Shown here: piece after piece, positions 12,001-20,382 of the stretch
Layout: each line of letters starts with the position of its first letter
How positions within the stretch are numbered: position 1 is the first letter of the stretch
From: Aurelia coerulea
Lineage: Eukaryota; Cnidaria; Scyphozoa; Semaeostomeae; Ulmaridae
Length of the DNA stretch: 64,000 bases
Direction of reading: 5' to 3'
Assembly (NCBI GenBank): GCA_039566865.1
Contig: CM076945.1
Location: 4,639,501-4,703,500 of the forward strand
Program-made: the position numbers and the translations under genes
Notes under the pieces: model-generated
Database searches by the model: none
Told to the model about the DNA's origin: nothing
Seen by the model: the letters and a program-made list of their open reading frames with translations, nothing else

Positions 12001-13362
12001 GAACATGAAAAGGAGCAATAAAGTCTGCTTATGCTATATTGAGAACTGATTTGCAAAATTTGTACTTCCGACAATGGTATTCCGCCATTGCTTCGTACTT
12101 ATCGACAGGTGGAAGAATTGTAAAATAAGCATGGAAAGAAGTAATGCAGTATGCTTATCATAATACTTACCGATTTGCCCAATTCGTACCTGTGGCACTA
12201 CTACTCTCGTAAATGTTCTTAAATCCACCAGGATTGATTTCAATCATAATTCGAACCTTGTTATTGAACAGAACAGAGAATTTGTGTTTGCCATCTTGCG
12301 GTGAGACGAAGTATGCCCGAAATCTGTTATGCTGCTGGGATGAATACACTTTCGTGTATTGGAATGTATTGAGATTTGACGCGTATGTTGGGCAATTAGG
12401 AAAGTACGGGATTTTGTTGAAATCGTCAAATCTATATTCCGTGGAAGGAAGCCATGTTTCTAACATCAAGCCACGACCATATTGATAGAATTCTGCAAGA
12501 AAATGTACGGGACCATAATGGTACATTTTAAAAACTTTTAAAAAGCCATCGCAACCCGGTGTCCTTTGCACGTAAGCAGTTCAGATTGCTTGAAAATCAA
12601 ATTTACCCTTAGCAGAGCATATGGATCCACCTGCAGAAGTTACCTTGATAGAAAAGTAAGTTAAAACCAAAATGCTCTATCAACTATTGATGTGTGGATA
12701 TATGTTTACAGCTGAGGCCAAATTTGATGTTTTAGCCAGTCTGAAAATGCTGCGTGCCTTCACACGACCCACGGTTACAATGGCTCCTTGATTCCTACCT
12801 TTTCAACCCAAGAGTTCTTATCTACTTTAGGTCTTAATTTTCTTAAAAGAAGGCTATTGCCGCAAAGACACATTTTACGACCAAAAACATTTAATGTTAA
12901 TTCCTCGATCAGAATTTCGACGGCATGAGTTGTTGCCTTCCATCCTTCCATTTTCGAAACATTAAAGCGCATGCACGCATCGTTTCCACTCTGTTTGATC
13001 TTCCTTGTTTTTTGGCTTTTAATATATATAAATACTAAATCTAGAGATTGATATTTTGATTCTCTTGAATACAAAGTAGTATAATTGTTGGGGAGACGAG
13101 ATACTCTTCGCCCGAGGAAATCCATGCTTCCCCCCGTGCAATAGGTTAAAGCTCATGCGCAGTAGCGTTTTGGGGTTGAAGCTTTGACGAGCGCATGCGC
13201 TTTAACCCACTGCACGGGGGGACACGTTAGTTTCCTCGGACAAAGCGATCTCGTCTCCCCAACAAATAACTTACTTGATGGTAATGGTGGATACCCTGAT
13301 ACCATAGCAAACTGCAATGCCACTAAACAAAGTGCAAGATATCCCCAATGATCACAAGGCAT
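1..13362 (-). CDS. Gene A: secreted or membrane protein with signal peptide and two PA14 domains, 3' end off window
   Basis: Exons (minus strand): 13275-13362, 12171-12492, 7021-7184, 6177-6486, 516-685. Phases run 1, 2, 1, 2, 1 and the joined frame is open for about 351 codons. Residues 1-24 are a signal peptide, 30-191 PA14 domain 1, 192-351 PA14 domain 2. Exon borders match gene B exons b1-b4 exactly. The proteins are clearly related, but only about a third identical by eye in PA14-1. This is a tandem paralogue of gene B. Whether FN3 and channel exons follow lies left of the window. Introns 2 and 4 are about 5 and 5.5 kb and contain relic copies of its own exon ends. Confidence 0.85.
12..221. 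mobile_element. Foldback MITE with 10-bp TSD
   Basis: Arms of about 70 bp are near-perfect inverted repeats starting TGGGTAGTTAGACACTGC. The flanks GCTCAAAATG (2-11) and GCTCGAAATG (222-231) form a 10-bp target duplication with one mismatch. The TSD length suggests a Mutator-like element. No coding capacity. Confidence 0.8.
516..685 (-). CDS. Gene A exon a5: second PA14 domain, C-terminal part
   Basis: Acceptor CTTTTCTCCAG, phase 2 in, phase 1 out at GTAAGT. It encodes GPKVVFNIGQLQTDTLYAVR, then SWNGLLQNLAT, aligned with b4 (WTGLLKNLSP). It is separated from a4 by about 5.5 kb that is mostly one large transposable element. It is the last exon of gene A visible before the left edge. Confidence 0.8.
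1005..1280. mobile_element. Palindromic MITE, family 1 (AGTTTGCTAATTATTCC ends)
   Basis: Long inverted repeats from CAGGAATAATTAGCAAACTC through CTGAAAAAGCGCTGCGTAGG on both sides of a centre near 1140. A second copy lies at 23310-23575. Confidence 0.8.
1353..1932. mobile_element. mariner-type MITE (TA target)
   Basis: Ends CACGGTGTCCCAAAAAATTT and its inverse at 1910-1932, flanked by TA on each side. The interior is a decayed palindrome: the CAAATTTGGTC and GGTTATAGCTCCATC blocks occur in both arms. Confidence 0.75.
2590..2697. mobile_element. Small MITE with GACTTATGACGATGAGTC ends
   Basis: Inverted ends AGACTTATGACGACGAGTC and its inverse, flanked by an ATGAGTTACTG direct duplication of about 11 bp. 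The relative at 60079-60402 retains the unoccupied site (CGGAATGAGTTACTGGGACG in inverse), which confirms insertion. Related fragments: 8832-8912, 17130-17212, 46987-47731. Confidence 0.8.
3285..4984. repeat. Giant near-perfect palindrome, arms about 830 bp
   Basis: The sequence from GATAAGGCTCAAATCC at about 3290 reads inversely to 4982, with the centre near 4134. The arms differ by scattered substitutions and small indels only. Open frames on opposite strands in the two arms are mirror images and are not genes. Confidence 0.88.
5172..5690. mobile_element. PIF/Harbinger-type MITE, TAA TSD, word ATCCGATA/GTGTGAAC
   Basis: TAA flanks both ends (5169-5171, 5691-5693). The ends are GGCTCCGTTCACACAATACC and, inverse, GGTGGTGTTCACACGATATC. 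Inside, the words ATCCGATAC and GTTCACAC recur many times in both orientations. Confidence 0.8.
6177..6486 (-). CDS. Gene A exon a4: second PA14 domain, N-terminal part
   Basis: Acceptor TTTTCCTAG, phase 1 in, phase 2 out at GTGAGT. It encodes EFYKWNGVLGQKYDSVSWPS, then LFIGYMKPTTNGDYTFRMYC with the paired Cys (CNEIC) also seen in b3 (CDNFC). It corresponds to b3. Confidence 0.88.
7021..7184 (-). CDS. Gene A exon a3: first PA14 domain, C-terminal part
   Basis: Acceptor TTCTTTTCCAG, phase 2 in, phase 1 out at GTAAGA. It encodes KWTSEVDLKKGFRYLLMVYH, then YLGVHFPDNTEVQPLDSRYL and WRSM. It parallels b2 motif by motif. A second copy of its acceptor and first half lies 100 bp upstream. Only the copy used here keeps the reading frame. 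Confidence 0.88.
7129..7329 (-). repeat. 100-bp tandem duplication including the start of exon a3
   Basis: Two adjacent units share the 3' end of intron 2, the acceptor TTCTTTTCCAG and the first half of exon a3, with a few mismatches. The period is 100 bp, which is not a multiple of three, so use of the outer acceptor would break the frame. Confidence 0.85.
7480..8707 (+). pseudogene. LINE (CR1/jockey-like) reverse transcriptase, 5'-truncated and broken
   Basis: RT motifs are clear: KQSGFRKLHS, FIDLKKAFDTVDHQIL, CGVPQGSCLGPLLFLIYIND, the catalytic MYADDTSI, and KYLGVQVD. One extra A in a run of A near 7662 shifts the frame. The C-terminal part is internally deleted: text jumps from GWLNIELFIQ to GAKLWNKLGSE. 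A tail of ATGAA-type repeats ends near 8707. It lies antisense in intron 2 of gene A. Confidence 0.93.
8975..9015 (+). repeat. (CAA)n microsatellite
   Basis: A perfect run of about 13 ACA/CAA triplets. A shorter CAA tract and a CAT/ATC-rich tract follow at 10143-10175 and 10195-10262. Confidence 0.95.
9811..10530. mobile_element. 8-bp-TSD element with TAGCC ends and AAGTTGCCC words
   Basis: GTCAAAAC flanks both sides perfectly (9803-9810 and 10531-10538). The ends are TAGCCTTGTGCACAAGTTGC and its approximate inverse. The word AAAGTTGCYC is repeated several times near each end, all pointing inwards. hAT-like by TSD length. Two other TAGCC elements are at 57540 and 62114. Confidence 0.8.
10195..10262 (+). 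repeat. ATC/CAT-rich simple repeat
   Basis: A run of imperfect ATC/CAT triplets within the interior of the 9811-10530 element. Confidence 0.8.
10885..12200 (-). repeat. Decayed copies of the exon a2 3' end in intron 2
   Basis: The sequence around the a2 donor (12125-12200) recurs in recognisable form at about 10885-10975, 11885-11950 and 12003-12080. Each has a variant of 'AATTTGTACATGTGGCAGTGG' preceded by 'GTATGCTTAT..TATTGAG'. Flanking intron sequence repeats too (11205-11265 against 11950-12010). These look like old local duplications. Confidence 0.6.
12171..12492 (-). CDS. Gene A exon a2: first PA14 domain, N-terminal part
   Basis: Acceptor TTTCTTGCAG, phase 1 in, phase 2 out at GTAAGT. 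It encodes KFYQYGRGLMLETWLPSTEY and the PA14 core RFRAYFVSPQDGKHKFSVLF. It is homologous to b1, which shares RFR.YF.SP..G.H.F. The 3' end and donor region recur as decayed copies further into the intron. Confidence 0.88.
13089..13263. mobile_element. Palindromic MITE in gene A intron 1
   Basis: Ends GTTGGGGAGACGAGAT and its inverse, with further paired blocks (CCCGTGCA, GCGCATGCGC, CTTTAACC). It begins about 11 bp downstream of the a1 donor. The arms are imperfect. Confidence 0.75.
13275..13362 (-). CDS. Gene A exon a1: start codon and signal peptide
   Basis: ATG at 13362 opens MPCDHWGYLALCLVALQFAM, a hydrophobic stretch ending VSGYPP with small residues at the likely cleavage site. The donor is GTAAGT at 13274 (phase 1). 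This ATG is preferred because the hydrophobic core follows directly and the phase joins a2. A 175-bp palindromic MITE starts about 11 bp into intron 1. Confidence 0.85.
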
Positions 13363-13589
13363 GTTGGTCGATTCTTGGCAGTGCTAGCTTCTTATGATTC
13401 CTTGAAATAACGAAACATTTTAAACTGGATGAGTTAAGACATAAACTTGAGGGTGCTTGACAAAAATGCCACACATAATCCTAAATACCGCACATGCACT
13501 CGCATCAATCCTTCTTTCTACAGCGGTTTCCAGCAACAGAAAGTTTTTCCATATCCATGCACATTTCTCCTGATCATCTGCCTGCCTAG

Positions 13590-13895
13590 GCTACTGCATT
13601 GCCTGTAAAGTATGTGATAAGCGATATGTTGGTGAAACATCAAGACAACTCAATGCCCGTTTTTGTGCACTGGAAAAGAAAGTAAACCTCCAAGATGCTC
13701 GCAAGAACGACCCTGACTCAACCGTTTATCTGCATTACAATTCTGCTGGCCACACCATTAATGATATGACAGTTACTGGACTTTCCTTTGCATCCACGGA
13801 CTCTATCAAGTCTTAAACTCTAGAAAAACGTATCATATTTAAACTCGGAACTCTTATCCCCGCAGGACTCAATAGACAGTTTTCGTATCTTTCAT
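13590..13895 (+). pseudogene. Penelope-like element fragment: GIY-YIG endonuclease domain
   Basis: The reading frame LGYCIACKVCDKRYVGETSR is followed by HYNSAGHTINDMTVTGLS and LEKRIIFKLGTLIPAGLN. It has the Cys-x2-Cys-x2-Cys and Y-V-G spacing of the GIY-YIG domain found at the end of Penelope-like polymerases. It contains an in-frame stop after STDSIKS. The CTGATGAAAAGCAAACCCC stretch near 14185 resembles downstream sequence of such elements. No reverse transcriptase remains. Confidence 0.7.
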
Positions 13896-13899
13896 AAAA

Positions 13900-15220
13900 A
13901 TGTTGATAGATAGCTTGGTCTTACTCTTTTATTGTTCTGTTTATTTATTCATCGATCGATCTATTTATCTAAGACATTTATTTATCTATTTATTCATATT
14001 ATTTGGCTTCTTATTTGTTTTATTTTAAAAATTCACATCCATTTTTAGTATATTCGTATCACGGCACATTCCATTTATCATCTGATGCCAAATTTTGTTG
14101 GTGTTCTCCTCCTTCTTGTATCATTCCAATTTTCTATTCTAATCTATCGTTCTAACGTTGCTCCTTTGCCATACTCTTACACCTGATGAAAAGCAAACCC
14201 CTAAACGTTGTTATTTATAACTTTCTCAGTACATTGTCGTTTTTTAAAGAATAACTGATGGTGCTTGTTTGGTTCTGGTATACTTGCGAAGTAGACTCTT
14301 TGAACATTTTTTCTGGATTGAAAAACTTTGTGGTCAGCGTTTCATGTAAGAACACTCTATGAACAACGTTAAATGCCACCGAAATGATTTTATATCAAAT
14401 ACATCGAAGAGCAAATAATTCGTTCAAGGAAGATTGCCAGCAGAGGAATCAGGACCAAAAAATCACTAAAGTGTAGTGAAACTGAGACCTTGGTATCTAT
14501 TTTTCAAATTAAAGTTGCGCTTATGTTAAGAGAAAGACATGTATTCCTTTCATGAAGTCTCAAGAAGTCACCTTTTCCGAGGCTTTTCTATACAAGCACG
14601 ATAACACATCAGGTACCAAGTGGCTCTCCGGGCCTTTGAATTACAAGGCAATGCCATTGGAATGATATCGAATTATCGAATCAAAAGCAAAGTAATCAAA
14701 CCTGAGATTATTTAATGCAACTAAATAGCTGGATGTTTAAAAAAGATAACAAAATCGTTAATTCTAATTGACGCCTTCCTTAGTATTAGTCAAAACAGAA
14801 AGTAAAGGCAATGGATTTGATATAGTTAGCAAAAAAGGCGGAGGAAAATCGTCTAAATAATATACAGAAGAGATGAAATAAAACAGTATTACACAGGTCA
14901 CCTGTGAGTCAGTCGTTCTAACTGAGGGGCTACTTGCGAAAAAGATACAAATCAAATCAATCAGTCAAATCGGATATCAGTGTAATAACGAATAGATTTC
15001 TCAAACATCATACTTTCTACCTTGACGTAAATTTAGAATCTGCTCACCTCTCTCTCTTCAAAGTCATGCCATCACACAAAACCCACTTGAAAGAAGGAAA
15101 GTATCGAAAATTAACGATGAAGTATTATGCAGAACTGAAATGAATGCCCTTATGAATACTAGTACCTGCCAACCAAAACCTTGTCATTGAATAAGACCTT
15201 TTAGAGAAGATTTGTTTGGT
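13900..15220. other. Intergenic, no gene seen
   Basis: AT-rich DNA with ATTTAT-type simple sequence (13930-14030) and short open frames lacking any recognisable domain, splice context or codon bias. Nothing supportable. Confidence 0.6.
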
Positions 15221-15283
15221 TAACATGATATCCTTATTACTAAAAGTTAGTTGAATTTTAAGCATGCATATGCAGCTCTGGAG

Positions 15284-15784
15284 CACGGGGGGGGGGGTTC
15301 TTCCATAGTAAAGGTACCTGGGGATGTGCCGCGAGCAAGGGTATACTTTTTCGGACTTCTAGTCTAGCCAAGGGTATACTTTTTGGCAATTTTGGCCAGC
15401 AACGGTCTAGCCAAGGGTATCATTTTTGACAATATTGGTCTAGCGAACGGTCATGATATCATATTTGTCACAGATTTGACAATATTGGTCGAGGAAATGG
15501 TAAAAATTGGTCTAGCCAAGGGTACCATTTTCGTAAAAGTTGGTTCAGACAATGGTCAAATTGGTCTAGCCAAGGGTACCATTTTCGTAAAAGTTGGTTC
15601 ACACAATGGTCAAATTGGTCTAGCCAAAGGGTACCATTTTCGTAAAAATTGGTTCAGACAATGGTCAAATTTGTCTAGCCAAGGGTACCAATTTTGTAAA
15701 CTTTAGTCTAGCCAACGGTACCCTTTTGAAGATGCTCGCGGCAGACCCCTACCAAAATTTGACCAAGAACCCCCCCCCCCCCCC
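15284..15784. repeat. Poly-G/poly-C-bounded element with 54-bp tandem repeats
   Basis: Starts CACGGGGGGGGG and ends CCCCCCCCCCCGTG. The next-inner motif GGGGATGTGCCGCGAGC on the left is echoed inversely on the right. The core is about four units of 54 bp containing TCTAGCCAAGGGTACCATTT. Near-identical 28-bp sequences (TTTTRAGCATGCATATGC...) lie at 15256-15283 and 15822-15849. Confidence 0.75.
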
Positions 15785-16292
15785 GTGATCCACACATACT
15801 TTGAAATCAACGTTTTGAAAATTTTGAGCATGCATATGCAGCTCTGGAGTTAGCTATTTATCTCCGTCCGTCGACAAACTTTAAATGTGGTTTGCTTTGA
15901 ATAAGAACATGACAAGAAAGGTATTTAGCCAATACAAAACTTATTCATTCATTTTATTGATGTGTTAGAAGAATGGCGGAGGCCTATTCAAAAAGTTGGT
16001 CACGAGATCTCAGAGGAGCTACTTTTTTGCTTATAACAGACTAGATGTGCTTGGCGCGACTTCGTCGTGCCTCCTCATTCCATTTGAATCTGTAGACACT
16101 TTCGAGTTAACTATCGAGTTAACTATCGAGGAACACTTTCAAAGCGATTAGACATTGATTTTAAGCTAAATTTACATCGCCTGCAGTCAACTGAATCCGT
16201 ATACATCTTTGTGGGAAACCCGGTATATGTATTTACCCAAATAGCATTAATAAAGCAAAACATGGTTAAATCAGTTGAATTAGGACCTGTTC

Positions 16293-16669
16293 ATATGGAG
16301 GCGAGCCAGCCCGCGGGCTGGAGGTTTTTGCTGAGATCTCACCTTATCCATGTTTCCCATTCAAAGTTTGTTGTCTGTTCATATGAGCAGGCGGGCTGGC
16401 CCGGTAGGCGAGATCTCACTCAAGTACTGCCGAGATCCCGCTTGGCGAGATCAAAATTTTCCCATATGAACACTCCAGCCTGCCTGCCGAGACGAAAACG
16501 CCTCTACTACCCACGCGTGGGCATGCAAAACAATACCACCAACGATGGCACGTGACCAATTCCATCCCGGTAGGCGGGATGGATTTGCCATATGAACAGA
16601 ATGCGAAATCAGCTCACTTAGCCGGCCAGCCCGGTAAGAGGGCTGGCTCGCCTCCATATGAACAGGTCC
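16293..16669. mobile_element. PIF/Harbinger-type MITE, TTA TSD, word GGGCTGGC
   Basis: TTA flanks both ends (16290-16292, 16670-16672). Ends GGACCTGTTCATATGGAGGC and its inverse. The interior repeats CCAGCCCG/CGGGCTGG and GGCGAGATC many times in both orientations and contains a secondary CATATGAACA motif. Confidence 0.85.
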
Positions 16670-17212
16670 TTAAAGATTAATCAGAATGAATTTTAAATGT
16701 TAGATCAACTCTGCTATTTGTGAAATACTTCTTTGCTATCAAATGTTTGGCGAGCTTTTCTATTTTCGTATCTATCATGAAGGTGGAGAATGATTGAATC
16801 AATCAGCACTAAGTGACAATCACCGATTCATTAAAATTGATGAAGTGATTAAATGCTACCAGCAAAAACTTTTATATTATCATTTCTGTGGCAAAATAGT
16901 ATTTTCTTCTCTAAACCATAAATGCTCATGAAGTGAATAGTTGCATTTGGCGAGTTCAACAATGTTATCAATTTGCGGTAGTTTCTCTGACCTTTTCTAC
17001 AACAGAAATACCATCAATGCAGGTATCGACCCTTACCCTGCTGGGCCTATGATTCACTAGCTCATCGCTATGACAACTGACGTCTAAGCATATTTCCTTC
17101 TCATACCTCATACGAGAACTGAAAGGAGAAGAATTAGACTTATAACCTGGAGTCCCTTGTTTCCCTGTGCTCTTTGACTTCAAGATGACACTTCGGTCAA
17201 CAGAGACTCATA

Positions 17213-18139
17213 ATATTAACCTTGTTCTGACGTCATACGCTGGTCACGAAGTCGAATGAACACCCTGGTATACTTGGATGAATATTGCCAAAAAAAAATA
17301 CGGCAAGATTAGCAGCTATTATGGATTTGCAGTTTGCTAGGCAATGCTAATCGTTGAAAAATGGCTGTTGCTCTAGCGTTAATTCTGATTTAGATAAATC
17401 GAGAAACTAAAAACAAACACTATGAGGACCTTATTTTAAGCCTTTTTAAAGTATCTAATCATTAATCTGGGGTTAGCAAGTGCATTTGGTAGGAAAACGA
17501 GCACAATCCGTTTGGGGGGAAAAGGGCCTAAGTGGAAATTTTCGAGAATTCCTTCACAGCTTTGAAAATAGAATGGCTCGTTATTCTGCGAATTTTAAAG
17601 ATAAATTGGAGATTAAAAGTGTTTTAATGAAAGAATACGGCTTCCCGTCGATTTTTGACATGCCGCGGCCGTTTACCCCTCGCAAAACGGAGTTACGGCG
17701 TAAAATGGGGTAGGCCAAAATTGTTCACCAACTTTTGGGGGCACGCGCTCCGCTCCCGGGGGCAATATTGAGCCCTAAATTGCATTACTAGACTTGCAGA
17801 CGAATGGTCTCTTGAACAGTTTTTTTCGTTTTGAAATCGGGCTTAGGGCTTGTAACCATGGAGCGTTGACTCCAAACTTAACCTCGGGTCGGAAAATCGC
17901 AAAATTTTTTGCAACTCCCTCTTATGACGTCATAATGACCCCAAAATTTCCCGAAACTCTGAAATAAGGATGCGCCGTGGTCCATTACCCCTCTTAAACT
18001 CCTCACTTGCCCCATACACCCCATTGATTTTGTGAAATTAGCGATTCAATAAAGGCCATTTTTGAATGGAAACCAGTTATAATCTGATTTTGTTATTATT
18101 TTCGAATAACCAATCAAATTGCCGAACGGCCTCTTGCAT
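17213..18139. other. Intergenic, no gene seen
   Basis: An open frame at 17480-17713 has no recognisable domain or splice context. A TTATGACGTCATAA palindrome lies near 17931. Otherwise unremarkable. Confidence 0.5.
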
Positions 18140-18664
18140 AGCATAGGTTCAAAATCTTTAAAAGGGCTGGTGTAAAATTGAGTCACTTATTTCTTTGCAC
18201 TGAATGACTTTAAAGAAACTTTTGCTATTTCTCTATAATTCTACCGTTGGACTTTTCTAAAATCTTTAATATTTTCAGAGTTGGAGTGTTTCTCTTCTTT
18301 TTCAGGAATTCAAGAAAAATTTTCAAAAAAACTTAAAACCATCGTAATTTCTAAACCGTATGACGAAACATCAAGTAATTTCGAAGAAAACCATAGCTTA
18401 TGAATGCCTACAATATGGTATCAAGTAAAAGTCTGTCAATAATCTAGTTTATGATTTAGACATTTGATGACGTCACACTCTCAAATGAGCTGAAATTTAG
18501 AATACGCTGTAATTTTGTAAAATATTCAAACTTTCTGGAAAGTCCAACGGCAGAATTATAGGTAAGTATCTAAAGTTCCTTTCAAGCTATTCAATCAGAA
18601 GAAATAGGTCATTGAATTATACACCCACCTTTTTACGCCAAGTTAAAGATTTGGAACCTATGCT
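18140..18664. mobile_element. Mutator-like MITE (AGCATAGGTTC ends), 9-bp TSD
   Basis: Ends AGCATAGGTTCAAAATCTTT and, inverse, AGCATAGGTTCCAAATCTTT. The flanks CTCTTGCAT and CTCTTGTAT form a 9-bp duplication with one mismatch. Related copies are at 21754-22264, 30030-30467 (one end only) and 44764-45288. Confidence 0.85.
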
Positions 18665-19204
18665 CTCTTGTATCCCAGAGTAGAGGTAGAGCAACGAACT
18701 CACTGGTCGCATCCGAATTTCGCATCAAAAGAGAATCTCTTGAAGAACATATTTTGATTTGATTTGAAGAACATGTTTTGTGGCATGGGAGCATTTTCGA
18801 TCAATGCCAAAAACAGTATTCATGACCATTTGATTCAATGCAAAATTGTTTGCTCAATAATGATGATAGAAAATCATTAATTTTGCATATATTTGGCGAG
18901 ATCAAGTACGTTCATCAATATCTAAAGTTATTTCATGTATTTTGCATGCAAAAATTACAAATTAATTATAAATATGACGTCATAAAGACTACTGACGTTA
19001 TAGATTTAATAAATTGCCAATGTCAGCATATATAGATAAATCATATGTCAAATGAAAGTACTCATTGAGACGAATCGAATGGTATATATATTTGTGACTA
19101 CTCTTCAAATATTGGCATGTGATGGTCACATGGTGAAATAATAGATATTGAAATTTTTATTTTCTGGTTGCCAATTAAATTTTAGTGTAAGTCAGGAAGT
19201 TTAA

Positions 19205-20056
19205 AATAGGGCTAACACTAATGCTCCCTGGCTATTTTCGACAATTTTTGAATTAACATGGTCGGGGGAGGGGCGTATTTTCCACCCTCTCTCTATAAAT
19301 AGCTGTAGACCAATGGGAACTCATGGAAACTTGGCAAGGGCATTGGTAGTTTTGGGCGTGACCACCTCATTAGATGACGTCACTATAACGTCATAATGCT
19401 TTAAAATGTCAAACTATATGCTTTTCTGGCTAATTTATTCAAAAAACGAAGTTAAGGTCATTTGAATCACCTTTTCCCTTCTTATTTGGCGTACTATTCA
19501 TTTCCAGTTCAAATATATTACATACAAATGTTTTAGACAGTTCTTTTGGTAGAAAATGACCAAAATTGATGACGTGATAATTAAAAGAACTTTGTTTTCT
19601 CATCAAAAATTGATAATAAATGGCTTAACATGCTTTAAGAGCATTGAATAACGCAATTATATGCATTTTTAACAACATAGGTTGGAAAAAGTTTCAAAAT
19701 TTGTCACGATGACCCAAAATGGTGGCCTGAGTTAGCATATTCCTTTGTTATTGATGACAATAGAAAGATATTTGTTTGCTGATTCTTTTAAAGTACAACA
19801 GTCAACCTTTGGAAATAATTCTGGGAGTCAAAATATCAAAAGCATTAATTTTTCTAATACCTTCATCCAAATATGGTATTGTCACCTGTCACGTGACACT
19901 AATCGTCCAAAAAAATTTATGGTCAAAATATAGCTAATAGATGATAGATAGTTAGTAATCGTCAGAGGGTTTGAGGGTCATAGTTTTTACCGTTGAAGAA
20001 TGATCTGCAAAAACCTACAAGGGGTGGAAAACACCCTTCATTCGGCTAAGGGCTAA
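19205..20056. mobile_element. piggyBac-like MITE relative adjoining the gene B stop codon
   Basis: Shares GGGGGAGGGG...TTTTCCACCC and the GACGTCACTATAACGTCATAAT interior with the element at 53994. The right end (GGGTGGAAAACACCC then TTCGGCTAAGGGCTAA) mirrors the left. It ends about 13 bp beyond the b20 stop, so it probably supplies gene B's 3' UTR. Confidence 0.6.
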
Positions 20057-20068
20057 GCATAATTTTGG

Positions 20069-20382
20069 TTATGAAAACTTATAGTCTATTGGCATATCAA
20101 CGTCACTCTCTTCCGCCGTCTCGTTGTAAACATACTTTGATGACTGATATGGCTTCTCTTCTTCCTTCCTCCTCAAATCTTCATTAAAAATTATCAGTTC
20201 TGGTGCAATTGCTCTCAAGTCTTTTACATCCATGCGACAAAGTTTTATTATTTCTTTTGACTGTTTCAGCTGTATCTCATCCGTTTTGCAGGATATATTC
20301 GTCACTAAATCCTGAAGCATTTGATCTATCTCTTCAAATAACTCAACTGTCTTGCATTTCTGTATTGTCACTTTTGCTCGTC
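20069..20382 (-). CDS. Gene B exon b20: cytoplasmic tail and stop
   Basis: Acceptor GTTCAAAG, phase 1 in, ending in TAA at 20069-20071. The 104-residue tail is highly charged and helical: KTVELFEEIDQMLQDLVTNI, KQSKEIIKLCRMDVKDLRAI and an acidic end ETAEESDVDMPIDYKFS. No known domain is recognised. A piggyBac-like repeat begins about a dozen bases beyond the stop, so the 3' UTR is probably transposon-derived. Confidence 0.8.

Noticed and set aside
12775..13125. 116-codon minus-strand frame in gene A intron 1
   Set aside because: The beginning runs through the 13089 MITE, and the frame has no phase-matched link to a1 or a2 and no recognisable domain.
16211..16555. 114-codon plus-strand open frame
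   Set aside because: It lies across a Harbinger-type MITE whose GC-rich repeated words keep frames open. No domain, and the frame depends on the repeats.
17480..17713. 77-codon plus-strand frame
   Set aside because: No recognisable domain, no splice context, and surrounding DNA is repeat-rich. Evidence is too weak to call a gene.
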